Assembly (NCBI GenBank): GCA_013824045.1
Contig: PNND01000004.1
Coordinates: 1-5,454, forward strand
Direction of reading: 5' to 3'
DNA from: Rhodobacter sp.
GTDB lineage: Bacteria > Pseudomonadota > Alphaproteobacteria > Rhodobacterales > Rhodobacteraceae
DNA length: 5,454 nucleotides
A model generated the notes under the pieces. The model was not told where the DNA came from, did no database searches, and worked only from the letters and a program-made list of their open reading frames with translations. The position numbers and the translations under genes are program-made. Each line of letters starts with the position of its first letter. Position 1 is the stretch's first letter. Below are positions 5,111 to 5,454 of this stretch, in pieces.

Positions 5111-5454
5111 TCCGCCGCCATCTCGCGCAGGTCGGCGGCTTGGAGCACGATCTCGAACACCGCCCCGCCTTCGGGATGGTTTGCCACCCGCAGGTCGCCG
5201 CCGAAATCCTTCATGATGTTGTAGCTGATCGACAGGCCCAGCCCGAGGCCGGAGCCGACCGTCTTGGTGCTGAAGAACGGGTCAAAGATCCGGTCGGCGA
5301 TAGCGGCAGGCACGCCCGGCCCCCGGTCACGGATGGACAGGATCACCGCCCCGCCTTCGGCCCGCGCCGACAGGTCGATCCGGCGGTCGGGCAGCGTTTC
5401 CACGGCATCGGCGGCGTTGCTGAGGACATTGACCAGAACCTGTTGCAGGCGCAC
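5107..5454 (-). CDS. Sensor histidine kinase (DctB/NtrB-like), C-terminal ATPase domain, partial
   Basis: Only the last 115 residues are in the window; the gene runs off the right edge and the GTG at the edge is an internal Val codon. The fragment is a GHKL/HATPase_c domain with all ATP-binding boxes. The N-box is RLQQVLVNVLSNAADA, the G1 box DRGPGVP, the F-box IFDPFFSTK and the G2 box GSGLGLGLS. The following SYNIMKDFGGDLRVANHPEGG and the F/G2 style resemble DctB-type kinases of C4-dicarboxylate systems. The phospho-accepting histidine, membrane segments and sensor domain lie outside, so the signal cannot be read. The TGA stop overlaps the regulator start as ATGA, meaning co-transcription and probably translational coupling, so this is almost certainly the cognate kinase of the adjacent regulator. 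The tctCBA context suggests it senses the transported carboxylate, possibly in the periplasm as DctB does (inference). Confidence 0.93.
   Translation of the reverse strand: MRLQQVLVNVLSNAADAVETLPDRRIDLSARAEGGAVILSIRDRGPGVPAAIADRIFDPFFSTKTVGSGLGLGLSISYNIMKDFGGDLRVANHPEGGAVFEIVLQAADLREMAAE

Noticed and set aside
3815..5224. 469-codon plus-strand open frame opposite the response regulator gene
   Set aside because: Its translation is rich in His, Gln and Arg with no domain pattern, and the minus strand encodes an unmistakable three-domain regulator. Long antisense frames are expected opposite GC-rich genes.
1..5454. Mobile elements, CRISPR arrays, tRNA genes or a hidden novel multi-gene system
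   Set aside because: No transposase, terminal repeats, regular spacer-repeat pattern or tRNA cloverleaf was seen; all substantial coding sequence is explained by the HAD fragment, the tct operon and the two-component pair.

Overview
The window looks like a chromosomal segment of a GC-rich alphaproteobacterium, most likely in or near the Rhodobacteraceae. The evidence is an SRP RNA of the short alphaproteobacterial type, strong G/C bias at third codon positions, and a DctB/DctD-style two-component pair. The taxonomic placement is inference from sequence style; no database search was made.

Layout. (1) Positions 1-234 (+) are the C-terminal end of a HAD-superfamily phosphatase that begins outside the window. 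(2) Positions 265-400 (+) hold a well-formed promoter (TTGCGA, 17 nt, TATATC) driving the 4.5S/SRP RNA gene (ffs). (3) Positions 400-535 contain no credible gene, only two hairpins. (4) Positions 536-3561 (-) encode a complete tripartite tricarboxylate transporter (TTT) in the order tctC, tctB, tctA as transcribed. Its parts are a periplasmic binding protein, a small membrane subunit and a large membrane subunit. A perfect 11-bp hairpin sits between tctC and tctB. (5) Positions 3562-3766 are an intergenic regulatory region with repeated ATGGGTG half-sites, a TGTGAC/GTCACA inverted repeat and a near-match to a sigma-54 promoter. (6) Positions 3767-5454 (-) encode a DctD/NtrC-family response regulator and, overlapping it by ATGA, the C-terminal ATPase domain of its sensor kinase, which is cut off by the window edge.

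How the genes probably work together (inference). The kinase senses a carboxylate-type substrate and phosphorylates the regulator. The regulator binds repeats upstream of tctC and activates the tctCBA operon. TctC then captures the substrate in the periplasm and delivers it to the TctAB membrane complex for ion-driven uptake. The intergenic hairpin probably keeps the binding protein in excess over the membrane subunits.

The most notable oddities are two. The regulator carries GAFPGA where sigma-54 activators normally have GAFTGA, and the best promoter-like element upstream of its presumed target has -24/-12 spacing one base too long. The combination raises the question of which RNA polymerase holoenzyme this regulator works with. 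I see no mobile element, CRISPR array, tRNA or clearly novel multi-gene system.
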